From: Gautieria morchelliformis
Lineage: Eukaryota; Basidiomycota; Agaricomycetes; Gomphales; Gomphaceae
DNA length: 64,000 nucleotides
NCBI GenBank assembly: GCA_015179125.1
Contig: WHVA01000028.1
Span: forward strand, 124,001 to 188,000
Direction: 5' to 3'
How positions within the stretch are numbered: position 1 is the first letter of the stretch; each line of letters opens with the position of its first letter. The notes below the pieces were generated by a model. That model did not search any database. It was not told the DNA's origin and worked only from the letters and a program-made list of their open reading frames with translations. The translations under genes and the position numbers were made by a program. Positions 1 through 10,598 of the stretch are shown here, piece by piece.

Positions 1-1018
1 CCTTGCAGTTGGTGGGCTTCGACCCAGGCTCCAACTCGATGGCATGGTCCCACAGTTTCTGCGGAGGCAGGGCATCAAACGACTCCTTGGAGAAGACGTC
101 CTCAAACTCCCGCAGGTACTCCGGAATTTCCGCCTCCACTCTATCATACCTCTTAGAGGCTTCAGCAAGGCGTTGCGAAATATTTCCGGTGGCGCGGATG
201 TGTTCCGCCTCCGGCGGAAGGTTTACGTACAGCAAGCGCTCCCCTTCCGTCAGAGCGTCTTCCAGGCCGAGTCGGATGACGTCGGAATCGGAATTGGAAG
301 GGGGATCCGGGTCAAATTCCGCTTCCGAGTCTTCTTCTGCAAGCAGTGGATGGGGGCCGGAACGACATGTCTGTATGAGCCGTTCGGTCTTCCGCTGCTC
401 CTGGTGCTCCTTCCGCACTTCCAACCGGCACATGTGACACTTGGCTGGACATCGACTCATCAGTACCTTCCGAGTCTGCCAATTGATCTCCGGGTTGTGC
501 TCTTGAAGCCAGGTAAACCCAAGGATGATGTCTTGCTTCCCCAGGCTGGTGACAGCGAAGGAAGTGCGTTCCGAGTGTCCATCGTAGCGGAGAATTGTGT
601 CCACTATCTCCGTGATGGACCCTGCCTCATTGGGGCTTCCATCCACATTGAACACCGGGATTGCACGTTGCAACTTCCGCGTCGTCAGTCAGTTCCGTTC
701 CACATAGTCCCGGTCCATAAACTGACCAGTGGCCCCGCAATCGACAAGGGCGGGTCCGGATTTGACTTCCGCCGTATCTGTCGTCTGGATCTCTACCTTA
801 ATGACTAGTGACTTGGGGCCAGGGGTGGCAGCAACGACATAGCGCTTCGGAAGGCGTCTCTCCCAAGGGCGGATGCGGGATAGACGGGGTGTCGGATTTG
901 GCTTTTGTGTGACTTTATCCGGTGGGTCTGTATGAAGTGAGGGGAGTCGGGGCTTTTCATTCTCTACTTCAAGACAGGCAAACCGGTTATGTACAGGCAG
1001 CAGGGGCACACATCTCAC
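1..1018 (-). pseudogene. pol: Gypsy copy A pol (protease region), broken
   Basis: The frame opens at the gag stop and encodes the retropepsin region. The active-site motif reads DCGATGQF, with Cys where DSGAT is usual. The frame then hits TGA at 689-691. In copy B the same codon is CGA (Arg, in the sequence ERNRLTT), so this is a C-to-T nonsense change. Beyond it the same frame continues toward reverse transcriptase and leaves the window. Function is inferred from similarity to copy B, which has recognisable RT and RNase H downstream. Confidence 0.8.
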
Positions 1019-2388
1019 CCGCTGCGCGTCACAAAATCCGACGCATCTTCCGCTTCCGATGCGCCATGTTCCGCATTTTCGGAAACCCCTTCCGCAGTAG
1101 GCACTCCGCTTATGTCCGCAAGTGCGAGGAACTCTGGAAGGAGCTCGAGTTTCTCCTCTGTGGTCATAAGCCGGATATCAAAGGCTTGGGGGCACTCGCG
1201 GGCATAGTGGCCTGGTTGTTGACATCGGAAGCAGGTGATAGTTCCGCGGCCTTTTCCGCGCATGCGGTCAACATCCATCGGGGCAGGGCCACTCTTCGAG
1301 GGAGGAGGGCTATGGTTCCTAATAGGAGCGGGCGGAGAAAGCGTCGGAAATACTTTCCGCATGGGAATGAATGCGCTTCCGGATTTTGGCACAGGTGGAG
1401 TAGGACGAGTGGAACTGCGCGTCATATTCCGGCTCGTCTCCACGAAGGCCTCATTTGCTTCCCTGTTCCGGGACACCCTCTGTGCAGCTTGGTACCACCC
1501 TTCCGGGTCATCAAAGTCCGGAGCTCCATCCCCAAGCAGCGCAACTTGGTTCTGGAGTGTCGGATCGAGTCCTCGTCGGAATTTGATGACGATCGTCTTG
1601 TCGTCATCATACTCCGCAAGGTCGATGAGCTCCTGGAAGCGATCGATATAGTCATCGACCGGATCCTTGGCCTGGTACCAGCTGGTCCCCTCGAGCTTCG
1701 TAAGGGCTGTGAGCTGCTCATTTTTTGGGCAGAACTGGTCGGAAAATGTTTTCTCGAAGGCGTCCCAGTCTCGGAAGTAGTTCCCCTTGCCCTTTGCTTC
1801 ATGTCGGATCACCTTGTTTGCAAAACGGGATGCGCGGTCCGACTTGAAAAAGGACAATGCCCAGTGAATCCGAGCCTGGTCGTTCGGAAAGAGGTCTCCG
1901 ACAATTGCGAAGTAGATGCTGCATGTGTTGAAGAATGCGCGTCCCTTCTCCCGATCTCCGTCAAAGTCCGCCGGAGTTGCGGGTTTGACCTTTGCTAACT
2001 TCGCGGACTTTCTCTCCTCCGCTAGTTCCGCTTTTCCAAAATCCGGATCATCCAACATTTCATTTCCACCACCTTGTGGAATATCTAACTTAGCCAAAAT
2101 CGCTTGTAAGGCTGTTTCAATCGCGTCGGTCTTCATCCGGTTCCACATCAATTCCTCCTCCATATTCCGAAGACGATCGTCCGGATCCATGTCGGAAGGA
2201 GAAATGTGGGACGGGATTTCCGGGGTTGGGAGCTCGACGTAAGAAGAAGGGCTGTCGTACGCTGTGTGTGCGGAAGAGGTTGCGATCTCCGAGTCGCTGT
2301 CTCCGATTCCGAACGCACCTATGGCGGCTGCGACACGCAGTACGACCGCCGGTCCTCTATGGGAGAGACTTTTCTGCTGTAAGGGCAA
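1015..2388 (-). CDS. gag: Gag polyprotein of Gypsy copy A
   Basis: Uninterrupted reading frame of up to 457 codons. The middle third (about residues 150-280) has the look of a retrotransposon Gag/capsid domain. Near residues 382-396 there is a CCHC zinc knuckle (CFRCQQPGHYAREC), the nucleic-acid binding motif of Gag. The first ATG of the open frame lies inside the LTR (LTR edge at 2378); an internal Met (MDPDD, around residue 66) is an alternative start. The frame ends in TGA at 1015-1017, and the protease/pol frame opens there in the -1 frame, so pol expression would need frameshifting or reinitiation. The homologous gag in copy B is broken. Confidence 0.85.
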   Translation of the reverse strand: MPLQQKSLSHRGPAVVLRVAAAIGAFGIGDSDSEIATSSAHTAYDSPSSYVELPTPEIPSHISPSDMDPDDRLRNMEEELMWNRMKTDAIETALQAILAKLDIPQGGGNEMLDDPDFGKAELAEERKSAKLAKVKPATPADFDGDREKGRAFFNTCSIYFAIVGDLFPNDQARIHWALSFFKSDRASRFANKVIRHEAKGKGNYFRDWDAFEKTFSDQFCPKNEQLTALTKLEGTSWYQAKDPVDDYIDRFQELIDLAEYDDDKTIVIKFRRGLDPTLQNQVALLGDGAPDFDDPEGWYQAAQRVSRNREANEAFVETSRNMTRSSTRPTPPVPKSGSAFIPMRKVFPTLSPPAPIRNHSPPPSKSGPAPMDVDRMRGKGRGTITCFRCQQPGHYARECPQAFDIRLMTTEEKLELLPEFLALADISGVPTAEGVSENAEHGASEAEDASDFVTRSG

Positions 2389-2859
2389 CCCTGGCTAGTT
2401 GTGGAGATCACACTACCACGCAACTGACAAGGGGAAATCCAAAGTCTGTATAAATGAACAGAGCATACAAGAGAGGGGATTCTCACCTGACAAGGGGAAA
2501 TCCAAAGAGAAAAGTCTAAGGATCCCCAATGTCAGCGAGCCCGTATTATACTACGCTGCGCAGCCAGGGACAACACTTGGCACCCGCCATCAACCCTGCA
2601 CCTCCCTGACCCTTGATCGACCCTTGATGTCACCTATTACGCGAGTCGCTTGATTTCCGACACTGTTCCGAGGGTGGAACTCGGAAATTGGAGTGGAACT
2701 CGGAAATTGGAGTGGAACTGGGAAGGCGAACAGAACTGGTGGAAGTTCTCCCAGAAGCGGAATCATTTCCGAGAGCGGAGGCGGAGATGGAATCGGAATC
2801 GGAAGCGGAGTCGGAAATGGAGTCGGAACTGGAAATGGAAAACAGGGTGTCCCCTGACA
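2378..2859 (-). repeat. 5' LTR of Gypsy copy A (482 bp)
   Basis: The repeat starts TGTAAGGGCAACC and ends GTGTCCCCTGACA on the plus strand, giving TG...CA ends. It matches the 490-bp LTRs of element B at 53180-53669 and 61370-61859. No tRNA-complementary primer-binding site starting TGG is visible next to the inner edge. Confidence 0.9.
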
Positions 2860-3219
2860 GGGAGGGTGAACTGTCCCCGCCGGTGGAGGCAGGGCCACGC
2901 CAGGCCCGATGTACTGGGCCTCGATCTGTGCTACCCGCCGTCGAAGGGCAGGGTCGTTGACAGTGTGCGACAATGATGCCGCTAGGTAAGCGCTAATCGC
3001 ACTTTCCCTCTCAATGGCTAGCCCATTGACGGTGTTGGGGGTGCTGCGCAATTTCTTGCGCTTTTTCTTTGGCTGCTCTGCCAGCCGCTGTGCCCTTTCC
3101 GGGTCATACGTCTTCCAGACGGACGAGTCTGACTCCCATCCATCTGGGATGCCGTACGCAGAGTCGGAAGGCGCGCTATGCCCTTCCGTTGTTGTCGTCG
3201 TCGGGGTCGGCGCCGACAA
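2860..3219 (-). pseudogene. First ORF of LTR element C, cut by Gypsy A
   Basis: The reading frame starts MSAPTPTT at 3219, about 35 bp inside the LTR at 3254-3468, which is where a gag gene would start. It is rich in Lys/Arg (PKKKRKK) with a low-complexity Thr start, and no known domain is recognised. It stays open for 120 codons until the copy A LTR interrupts it at 2859. The open frame that continues into the LTR (Pro-rich residues) is not native. Assignment as gag is inferred from position only. Confidence 0.55.
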
Positions 3220-3253
3220 TCGGGACGCTAGTCCCGATGTTGCACGTGCCGGC

Positions 3254-3468
3254 TGTAAAGGATGTCGATCTTAAGACCTTGTATCACAAGGGCACTACAG
3301 AACTTGACCAATGAGTGGTATTCTGAATGCTACGTAGTGACAGGTAAGAGTAAGATGCGATGGGGACCGCTGGCCGGTTCCCACGCATAAACTATACAGT
3401 GGGTCCCTAAGGGGCCCACTGGGATTATGTAATAACTATTGTACATGTAGATACACAGGTTATTTACA
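3254..3468 (-). repeat. LTR of element C (215 bp)
   Basis: Both ends read TGTAAA/TTTACA, an inverted TG...CA terminus. A near-identical copy in reverse orientation lies at 53920-54134 (5 differences in 215 positions), which defines both edges. The interior contains a hairpin-forming segment AGTGGGTCCCTAAGGGGCCC followed by ACT. No 5-bp target duplication is visible at this copy, as expected if the rest of the element lies on one side only. Confidence 0.8.
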
Positions 3469-4257
3469 GTACTTCACCTTCGTTACCTTAGCCTTCAAAC
3501 TATTATCTGTGCTGTCAGCGAAGGGCTCCGAAGGAGCGCCTTCGCCGGCGAAAGGAATGTTGCTACTTACACAACCTTTCCATGACACCTTGCACGTTAC
3601 ATCATCAAGTGCCATGGGCTACTTCACTACGACTGTAGATAGGGTGAGCTCTGTTCAGGCAGCCCTCTTATCTTTTGAACATTTATTGGCCTTATTTGCC
3701 GAATGGCATACCTCTTCGCACAAGTTATTCGGGCATTCACTGTGGTCACTAATACACAATATTAACGCCTAAAAACCAATCTTGACAAAAGCCTGGTCCA
3801 ATCGTGAGGCTCTGCTGTCAGACGACAGTGAGACTTCTCTGCCCTTGCCTTTGTTCACAGGCAGGGGGGATTGGGGTGGGGACGCCGACTTGTTGCCTGG
3901 CGGCATTCCATCCTCAACCATGCTAGGAGATATGTGGTTAGGGTGTTCCTCTTCCTCGATTGGGGGAACGAGTGTGGTGAAGTCTATGACCTCTCCATCT
4001 TCCAGTAACCCAGGCTCTGAGCCCAAGATTGCGTCAGCCATGGTATCACTAGGCTGCTCCTGGGATGGTGGCCACAAGCTGGAAGCTTGTGTCTATCTTC
4101 AACTGCATGGAATCATCACGCTCGCAGCCGACAGTAGAGGGTCTACTGGAGGGTCTTGACAATGTTTAGTTATCAACACAGCAATCTTTTTCAAGATTGC
4201 TCCAAATCCACAATCAGTTGGCCGCATGGCGATCAACTGCAGGATAGTTCAAAAAAG
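3469..4257. other. Degenerate retroelement-like flank, no clear gene
   Basis: The stretch lies between two C-type LTRs. It contains a small imperfect GC hairpin near 3518-3548 (GCGAAGG...CCTTCGC) and one short minus-strand frame described separately. Nothing else recognisable was found. Confidence 0.4.
3769..4041 (-). pseudogene. Short ORF next to C-type LTR, possible gag remnant
   Basis: Ninety-codon frame starting MADAILGSEP and ending in TAG/TAA-rich sequence. It is acidic and Ser/Pro-rich, with no domain recognised. It lies downstream, in LTR orientation, of the C-type repeat at 4258-5018, as the gag-like frame at 2860-3219 does relative to its own LTR. It may be the start of a related element's first gene, or chance. 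Confidence 0.3.
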
Positions 4258-5018
4258 TGTAAAGAAGTAGATCTTAAGGCCTTGTGCCACAAGGAGGATA
4301 TTCATAATGGTTATGTAATACAGCATATATGAGTATATAATATATACTATAAGAGTATTAATAACAACATATAGGAATATATAGTAGTATTTATAAGGAG
4401 AATAATAGATGCTATTAGATGATTCTGTATATATTTAAACATCTCAAAGATATATATACATATGAGAGAGTATTAGACTACAAGATAGAGTAACAGATAC
4501 TTGGAGAGATACTTGTAGCAGATATGAGTAGGAGTATTAGTATGACTAGTTATAATGGGAGAGTATTAGACTACCATATGGAGTAATAGTAGTTGTCTAG
4601 ATATTTGTAATATATATGAATAGTTATAATGATATAGTGTATATTAAAAGTGGGTAGAAAAATAAGAAGAGGCGTAAAAATAAGAATCGGCGTTCTCGTT
4701 GGCGGAGCCCCACTCGGGGAGGGACAAACATAAATTTATTTATATCCCAACAATAAGATTGGCATGTACTTTCGTCCTCTTCTTTTCTATAATTTGAGAA
4801 TAAAATGGGTGAAGCTACAGGTAATAAAAAGTTGTGAGCATCCACCCAAGGGCAGACAGAACTTGACCATGGTGTGGTATTCTGGGTGCTACGTAGTGAC
4901 AGTGTAAGGTAAGATGCAATTGGGAACCGCCAGATGGTTCCCACACATGAACTGTACAGTGGGTCCCTAAGGGGCCCACTGGCATTAGCTAAGCTACTAT
5001 GTACATAGGTTATTTACA
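4258..5018 (-). repeat. Divergent C-family LTR split by an AT-rich insert
   Basis: The outer parts match the 215-bp LTR: the start TGTAAAG...ATCTTAAGGCCTTG (4258-4295) and the block from GACAGAACTTGACC to GGTTATTTACA (about 4855-5018). Between them is roughly 550 bp of AT-rich DNA absent from the other copies. No flanking target duplication is seen. Confidence 0.55.
4466..4651. repeat. AT-rich imperfect tandem repeat, period about 93 bp
   Basis: Two copies beginning GAGAGTATTAGACTAC at 4466 and 4559. They lie in very AT-rich sequence inside the insert of the C-type LTR. Copy 2 is more degraded. Confidence 0.55.
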
Positions 5019-6336
5019 TGCATATCATGCCAGCAATGCTTCACGTGGGGTTGGGAATGATGCAATGAATCAGGGTCCAATTCCTCAACCAGGTAGTTCA
5101 GGCAGCACCCATGGCAGTGAGATTCCGATGGATGGATGTGGAGCATAGGGGTGAGATGCTGCTGCCTCCTATCCTTGGCTCCAACCAAGATGTACCTGGT
5201 ATGTGCTCACTCCTGGGCCATGCAAGTGGTGTAAACTTATCAGCTGGTACCTCTGAGTTGGGTCCATCAGCATTGGCTGTAGGATCTCAAGCCAGCAAAT
5301 GAAAGTCTGGCTTTGAATCAGGTGACCTTGGGGACCTGGGGCTAACTGGTGGCTCTTCTGGCAAGAAACAGAAGACCGTGGTGAGTGGCCCAATGACAAT
5401 CAGCCTCATGTCAGACCAGTTGCAGATATTCAATGGCATGTTTGCCAAAGTCTTCTTGTCTGGTGAGGAGAACGGTTTGGCGGCCAGTCCCTTGTCCTCT
5501 GAGATGGCAACACGACTAGCGGCCCTGTCGTCGGCCCTGTGAATGCGCACCGCTCCAAGGGTGTCTGTTCCCTGTCATGCAGCCGCACAGTTCCTCTTGC
5601 AAGGGCACATATCTGACCCCTGAGCAGCAGGTCGCTCTGCTCGATCTTTTCAGGAAATCTCCCAACGTACATGGCCAGCTTCCATTCCATAATCAGCAAT
5701 GCAACAACTCGCAAGCTGTGGATCAAAGCTCATCTGACAAGCTCGGCTTCCTGCTGATGATGCATATGATTGACCTAGGTCGCATGATATCGCGTGTATC
5801 TCCCTTTTTGCCAGATATGTACTACTGTGTAGGCTACACTCATTCAGATCCATATATTTTCTGATTTCTCCTGAGCAATCTCGAGTCAAATGAAAAGCAT
5901 ACATTGTACATTCTGTACAGACTGTAGCTCGTTTGCTCAGATATCGCCGGAGTAACGCAATTAAGTTCGAAGGGGCCTGAGTGCAGCAGTCTCAGAAACA
6001 CCACGCAGTATAGTCTTCAACTGAATCGTGAATTTTAATTACGTTGTCTAAAATCGGTCGAGTGACCTATCATATACATATTTTATTCCATACGACCGAC
6101 GGGCCGCGTCATGCTACCTCTCCTGAGCGAACATCCTGCAGCTTCTGATGTGAAATCTTGCGGCGAGATGTTCTTGCCATGTCTAAGATGCATTTCATAC
6201 GTACAGTCTGAAGTGGGCTACCTGTGTTAACCGTCTATATCAAGCGGTGGTAGCAAGCGGCATTCATCATCTATTCTTGTCCGAGCAACCCCAAGGATCT
6301 TGCATCTAAACGAATTCCGGGACATACACAGCTCCC
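5019..6336. other. Degenerate region with plus-strand coding-like scraps
   Basis: No complete gene is visible. A plus-strand frame around 5325-5540 reads like coding sequence (KKQKTVVSGPMTIS, then SDQLQIFNGMFAKVFLSG), and another around 5605-5790 reads TPEQQVALLDLFRKS. Both are surrounded by stops. They may be remnants of a mobile-element ORF; no family is recognised. Confidence 0.3.
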
Positions 6337-7861
6337 TTAACTTCGATACGATCCGTTGATCGTCACATATTCCTGCCAAAGTATCGTTTGAAGTTGGGAG
6401 AGCACGTCGGGGGAAGACTCACATGACTGAAATCACACGTCCAATACCGGGCCTCTTCAGATCCCATGCCGAGCTCGATGGAGATTTCCACGTCCTCATT
6501 TTGGATGATGGTCTTGGCACGCTCCTCATCTACACGCTGTGGTTCTCCTTGCACGAGGAGCTCTAGCGGCGACGTGCCGTCACGCGGAAGGAACGAAACA
6601 GATACGCGAGTCGGGTCAACAGATGCTGAGAGCGGGACGCGACCAAGCGCTGCAAGGATGCGACCCCAGCTGAGAGGGACATCAATACGGCAATGAAGGC
6701 GTAGCGAAGGTCATGCATACTTGGCGTCCTCACCGAAAAGAGCGGTCTTGACTAGGGCAGAAGTAGACACTGTGGAGGCGACGCGATGTGCGTCTGCGTA
6801 GGATGCCGCCCCCTGGAGATACACGGTTAACAGAAATGAAGGGGCTCTGCGCATGAACGTACGTTGACTGCAATGGTAACAAATTTCGTCGCACCTTCGC
6901 CATCCCTCACAACTAGCTGCGCGAGTTCGATGGCGAAGTTTGTCAATTCGGTCCTGAACAACTCATATTCTCGTGGGGTGTCATGTTCATCCACCTCTAC
7001 ACCTCCTGCCTCGCCATTAGCTAGCGCGATGATGGTGTCATTCGTGCTCATGTCTCCATCCACGCTAATAGAGTTGAAGCTTCTGTCCACGGCATAAGTG
7101 AGTGCGCTTTGTAAACTGCGAGGCGATACCCTCGCATCTGTCGCAATGAGACCAAGTAACGTAGCGTGCAAGGGTAGCATGGCAGGCGCGGGCCCCATGT
7201 TAGGATGAATCATGCCAGCACCCTTGTCAATGCCCAAAATGCGAACGGGGGACGGCCCTCCCAGATGGAATGATCGGGCGCGGATTTTGGGAAAGGTATC
7301 AGTAGTCATGAAGGCGCGGGCTACACGCTCCCAATGTTCAGGGGATGAACCAAAAGACGATGCTGCAGACTCGATGCCAGCCAGAATGCGTGCGATGGGG
7401 AGATTCTGGCCAATAACACCTGTAGACATGACGAGCGTGCTGGCATCCTCGCTCTTTAGCAGAGCATCTGTTGCGCGACACATCGCCCACGCATCGCTGA
7501 CGCCCTGCTTTCCAGTGACGGCGTTTGCACAGCCGCTGTTCACGACAATTGCACGAGCCCGGCCTGCAGACTTCTCAAGGACATCGGCACTGACGGTTAC
7601 GGGAGCCGCCTTGAATGCATTACGAGTGAAGCAGGCAGCGCTGGAGGTCTGTGATATTGGTGCAGTAGAAAGTACAAGTCCAAGGTCGAGCATGGATGCA
7701 TTCTTTTTTATGCCACTATACACACCTGTAGCTACGAATCCTCGTGGAAGTGTCGAGGGTTCAATAGGAAGGACATGGCGAGTTTTGGGCGCCGCAGTAG
7801 AGGAGGCCATACGGTAGTGGACATGGAGATAAACCCTGGGATTCAGAGCGTGGAGACGCAT
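6337..7861 (-). CDS. ARG7: Ornithine acetyltransferase (bifunctional ArgJ family), mitochondrial
   Basis: Glutamate N-acetyltransferase / ornithine acetyltransferase moves the acetyl group from N-acetylornithine to glutamate in the mitochondrial arginine pathway. Exons 6863-7861, 6721-6812, 6423-6669 and 6337-6372 encode about 457 residues, a normal family length. Visible family motifs are [20 protein letters not shown], and [14 protein letters not shown] followed by [12 protein letters not shown]. The Thr in ATLLG (about residue 234) is the self-cleavage site and nucleophile of the beta chain. The C terminus ends [10 protein letters not shown]. The Arg/His-containing N terminus fits a mitochondrial presequence; an in-frame Met 18 codons upstream (7915) is possible. 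It is divergent from eL33, with 373 bp between starts. Confidence 0.93.
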
Positions 7862-8234
7862 TGTTGTGAACGAGAGGCTGGAGGTTGTATTCACGCCGGC
7901 GGTACTCGGAAACACGTTTGAACTATGTGCTGCATGAGGAAGACTCGGAGGTTGTATTTGTAATTTGTACCCAATGAAAACAATATCCAGGCTGAACTAT
8001 GATTACAATCTGGATAGGATGTTGTACAGAGGCAAAGTTGTTGTCAAACCCATCGCTCCGTTACTCAGTCAATCGAAAAAACGACGTCCGAGTGCAGCTC
8101 TCAACTGCATCGATGGTAAAGAAAAGGAAACCGACCCGCAACTCCGCGACCGCACGGCACCCACCGTGCTGAGTCAGCCTTCGTTGCACGCCCTTCACTC
8201 TTCAAAACTTTCGACGACATCAAGACCTACGGCG

Positions 8235-8859
8235 ATGGGTTCTACACGGTCAGTAAATTTCACGTCTTACTCCTCAGGACCCTCTAGCTGGCGAATTTTG
8301 GGGCCTAACTTGGCCGGAACGCGATGGATGCGTCTTGACTGCATTGGATGACATGTTGGCTGATGGGCTTTACTTCCTCGTCTAGGCTCTACAGCAAGGG
8401 ACGCGTACTTGGACACAAGCGCGGGAAGCGCAATTCCCGTCCCAATACATCTCTTATCCAGATTGAAGGCGTTGCAACCAAGGAGGATGCACAATTCTAT
8501 CTCGGCAAGGTTGGTCTTAATGGCACTGTCTCGGTATCCCAATGTTCATGGCTCGGATGATCAGCGGATTGCATATGTATACCGGGCGAAAAAGGAGGTG
8601 CATGGGACGAAAGTTCGGGTGATCTGGGGGTACGTAGTTTGCTCCGTTTGCTCGTTTATGCGCTGGCTCGATTCATTAACCTTTCTGCAGACGCGTAACA
8701 CGTCCACACGGCAACTCGGGAGTTGTGAAATCAAAATTCAGATCTAATCTGCCTCCCCAATGTTTCGGTGCCAGTGTTCGCGTTGTGAGTACCACGGTGT
8801 GTTATTCCTGTATAGTTTCTTACTGCGTGAAACAGATGCTTTACCCCTCTAACATCTAA
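8235..8859 (+). CDS. RPL33: 60S ribosomal protein eL33 (L35Ae)
   Basis: Structural protein of the large cytosolic ribosomal subunit. Exons 8235-8248, 8386-8509, 8565-8629, 8691-8784 and 8836-8859 give 106 residues, the usual size. The product begins [20 protein letters not shown], carries [10 protein letters not shown] and ends MLYPSNI, all typical of the family. The first exon is only 14 nt and is followed by a 137-nt intron, as is common in fungal ribosomal protein genes. The last exon is 24 nt. Confidence 0.96.
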
Positions 8860-9050
8860 AAGTAGCATGTCGCATCTGTACGCTCGTCTCTTATTGCATA
8901 CAAGTCATGAGTTATGGTCCATGCCATTTAAGTGCCACTTGTCTATTCATTGCTTTGGGTCAACTCTTGGTCTGTCATGAGCCCAACCCCCAGCTTCGAT
9001 CCAGATGTGACAGTCTGAGCCCTATAAGTTACAGTCGCAAATGCATATCA

Positions 9051-9636
9051 TCACATCTGAACTTCTTTCACCACTTGCAATGTGGATGTTAGCTTCTTGT
9101 CCTCTCTGCCTAGCCCTGCTGCCCATTCTGCTTCCTCGATTGTGTACGCCGGCTCCTTCAGTGCTTTGCACCGCCTTTTGTGTACTTTACTCTTCCAATG
9201 GGTATTTAACGCATGGTCCGTCTCAAAGTACCTTAAAAACATACACATACAGGCAATATCAATTAGAACAAGCCGCAGAAGGACAAAATTAAAACTCACT
9301 TTGCACATTCAACGCAGTAGTGCTGGGCAAGGCCAGGCTTTTCAAAGTCAAGTGGCTGCCGCTCTAATTTTTCGCGGACTTTCCTAGAGGGCAAGTATGT
9401 CAGCTATGCAAATCGTTACGGTATCAGAGCCTGGAACCAGGTCACAATACGTACGGGTCAAGGTCATGCAGCTGAATTTGGTCCAAGTCTCGTGTACGGG
9501 CCTGCCAACCAAGTCGAGCAACTGCGGTGAGCTTGATACAGAATATGACATGCAAAGAACGACATACCCGGGTCCGGGACGCACGATGCACGTCACGCTG
9601 CGCTTTGTGCGTCCGTGAACGACGTAGGCGACCCAT
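9051..9636 (-). CDS. BUD20: C2H2 zinc finger protein, Bud20/ZNF593 family
   Basis: Bud20-like proteins are shuttling factors for pre-60S ribosome export. Exons 9568-9636, 9455-9501, 9300-9383 and 9051-9231 give 126 residues. The N terminus is basic (MGRLRRSRTHKAQRD), followed by TRDLDQIQ, the finger HYCVECAKYFETDHALNTHW, then KVHKRRCKALKEPAYT, which are family hallmarks. It is divergent from RNASEH2C (142 bp between starts) and convergent with eL33. Confidence 0.92.
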
Positions 9637-9778
9637 TTATTTACTCAAGTTATACAGCCAGCGGGCTCGTACAAAAATCCAAGGTGGATGATTACATAAT
9701 CTTGGTGACTAATGTGTCTTGTAACCGAGCAAACACGTACACAGGGACCCAGGACACGTCCATTAACAGTCAGAGACA

Positions 9779-10459
9779 ATGTCCCCGAGGACGACTCGTC
9801 TTGTTCCTTCCAAATCGGCCTTACCCACAATCACACCGCATCTTATGCCCTTCCACGTAGAGCATACCGGATCCGCGCCTCTCTCCACTTATTTTATCGT
9901 CAGACCTGGATTACAACCCGACAGTACTAGTGCTGACTCCACCGACGGCGACACCACGCCGGGCCCCAGCCTCGCGCAGCGCTGCAAGGCGCGCTTCTCG
10001 TCGGCCTTTCGTGGAAGAACGATGCAGGGCCTTGGTGTGGACCTGCCCGATGGTTATAGTGGCATTGTGCTGAAAAACGAAAAGATGGCGAACGGCCAAG
10101 ACACCATACCCCCAAAGCGGCCTGCATCTACGAAAGCAAAGAGGCAGAAGGGCAGACGAGCTACTCGAAGCTTAGCCCGCGCCAATGCGGATGACGCTGA
10201 AGAAGATGGAGACGTCGTTATGGAGGGAGAAAGGACGGATGATCATAATGATGTGGTTCACACGTTGCATCCGACGGCAAAGTTCTCGTCTTTCACACTG
10301 TGGAATGCCGACGTTGACGTTGACGCGGGGCGAGACGAGTACCTGCGAGCATTGTCAGAGTACCAGCAACTATCGGCTGAGGTGTGTATGGCTCCTTCAC
10401 ACGCATGCCTGAGATAAGTTATGCTGAGGCTTCTGCAGATTCACCGAGTTGATCAGTGA
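9779..10459 (+). CDS. RNH203: Ribonuclease H2 subunit C
   Basis: Non-catalytic subunit of the trimeric RNase H2, which removes ribonucleotides from DNA and RNA-DNA hybrids in the nucleus. Exons 9779-10381 and 10439-10459 give 207 residues. Family features are MPFHVEHTG near the start, FRGRTMQGLGVDLPDGYSG, and near the end SFTLWNADVDVDAGRDEYLR. The middle is a basic, low-complexity linker (KRPASTKAKRQKGRRATR), as in other fungal members. The last exon adds only six codons and the stop. Confidence 0.88.
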
Positions 10460-10598
10460 TTTGAAAACATCTTTCGTTGGTTTCAAACGTTCTATCCGTT
10501 GATACAAATGACTATGCGACAGGAATTGCGCAGAAGTGGTATACGTGAGGTCTATATCCCAGGAACGCTAATGTTAAAAAAAAACCGTCTGATCATAA

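Larger units (their letters stand above)
1..2859 (-). mobile_element. Ty3/Gypsy retrotransposon copy A, 5' half
   Basis: The element runs right to left: its 5' LTR (2378-2859) is followed by gag and the start of pol, and it continues past the left window edge. The whole stretch is closely similar to 58980-61859 (element B), so both belong to one family. Its outer LTR end abuts the coding sequence of a different LTR element (2860-3219), so copy A inserted into that element's first gene. The target duplication cannot be checked because the other end is outside the window. The gag frame is intact but pol carries an in-frame TGA at 689-691, so copy A is probably not autonomous. Confidence 0.9.

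Noticed and set aside
44-1998. Long plus-strand ORFs at the left end (254 and 358 codons)
   Set aside because: They are antisense shadows of the Gypsy pol and gag frames, and the same shadows recur at 58983-60308 over copy B.
2590-2859. Pro-rich minus-strand reading through the Gypsy LTR (PFPVPTPFPTPLP-like)
   Set aside because: It is a translation of the LTR's repetitive GGAAnTGGA motifs. The native ORF of element C ends at the insertion site.
3254-3473. Target-site duplication around the C LTR
   Set aside because: Flanks CCGGC and GTACT do not match. The element continues on one side, so none is expected here.
4690-4730. tRNA-like GGCGGAGCCCC...GGGGA segment
   Set aside because: It has no T-loop or acceptor stem that can be folded from the sequence, and it sits in an AT-rich repeat insert.
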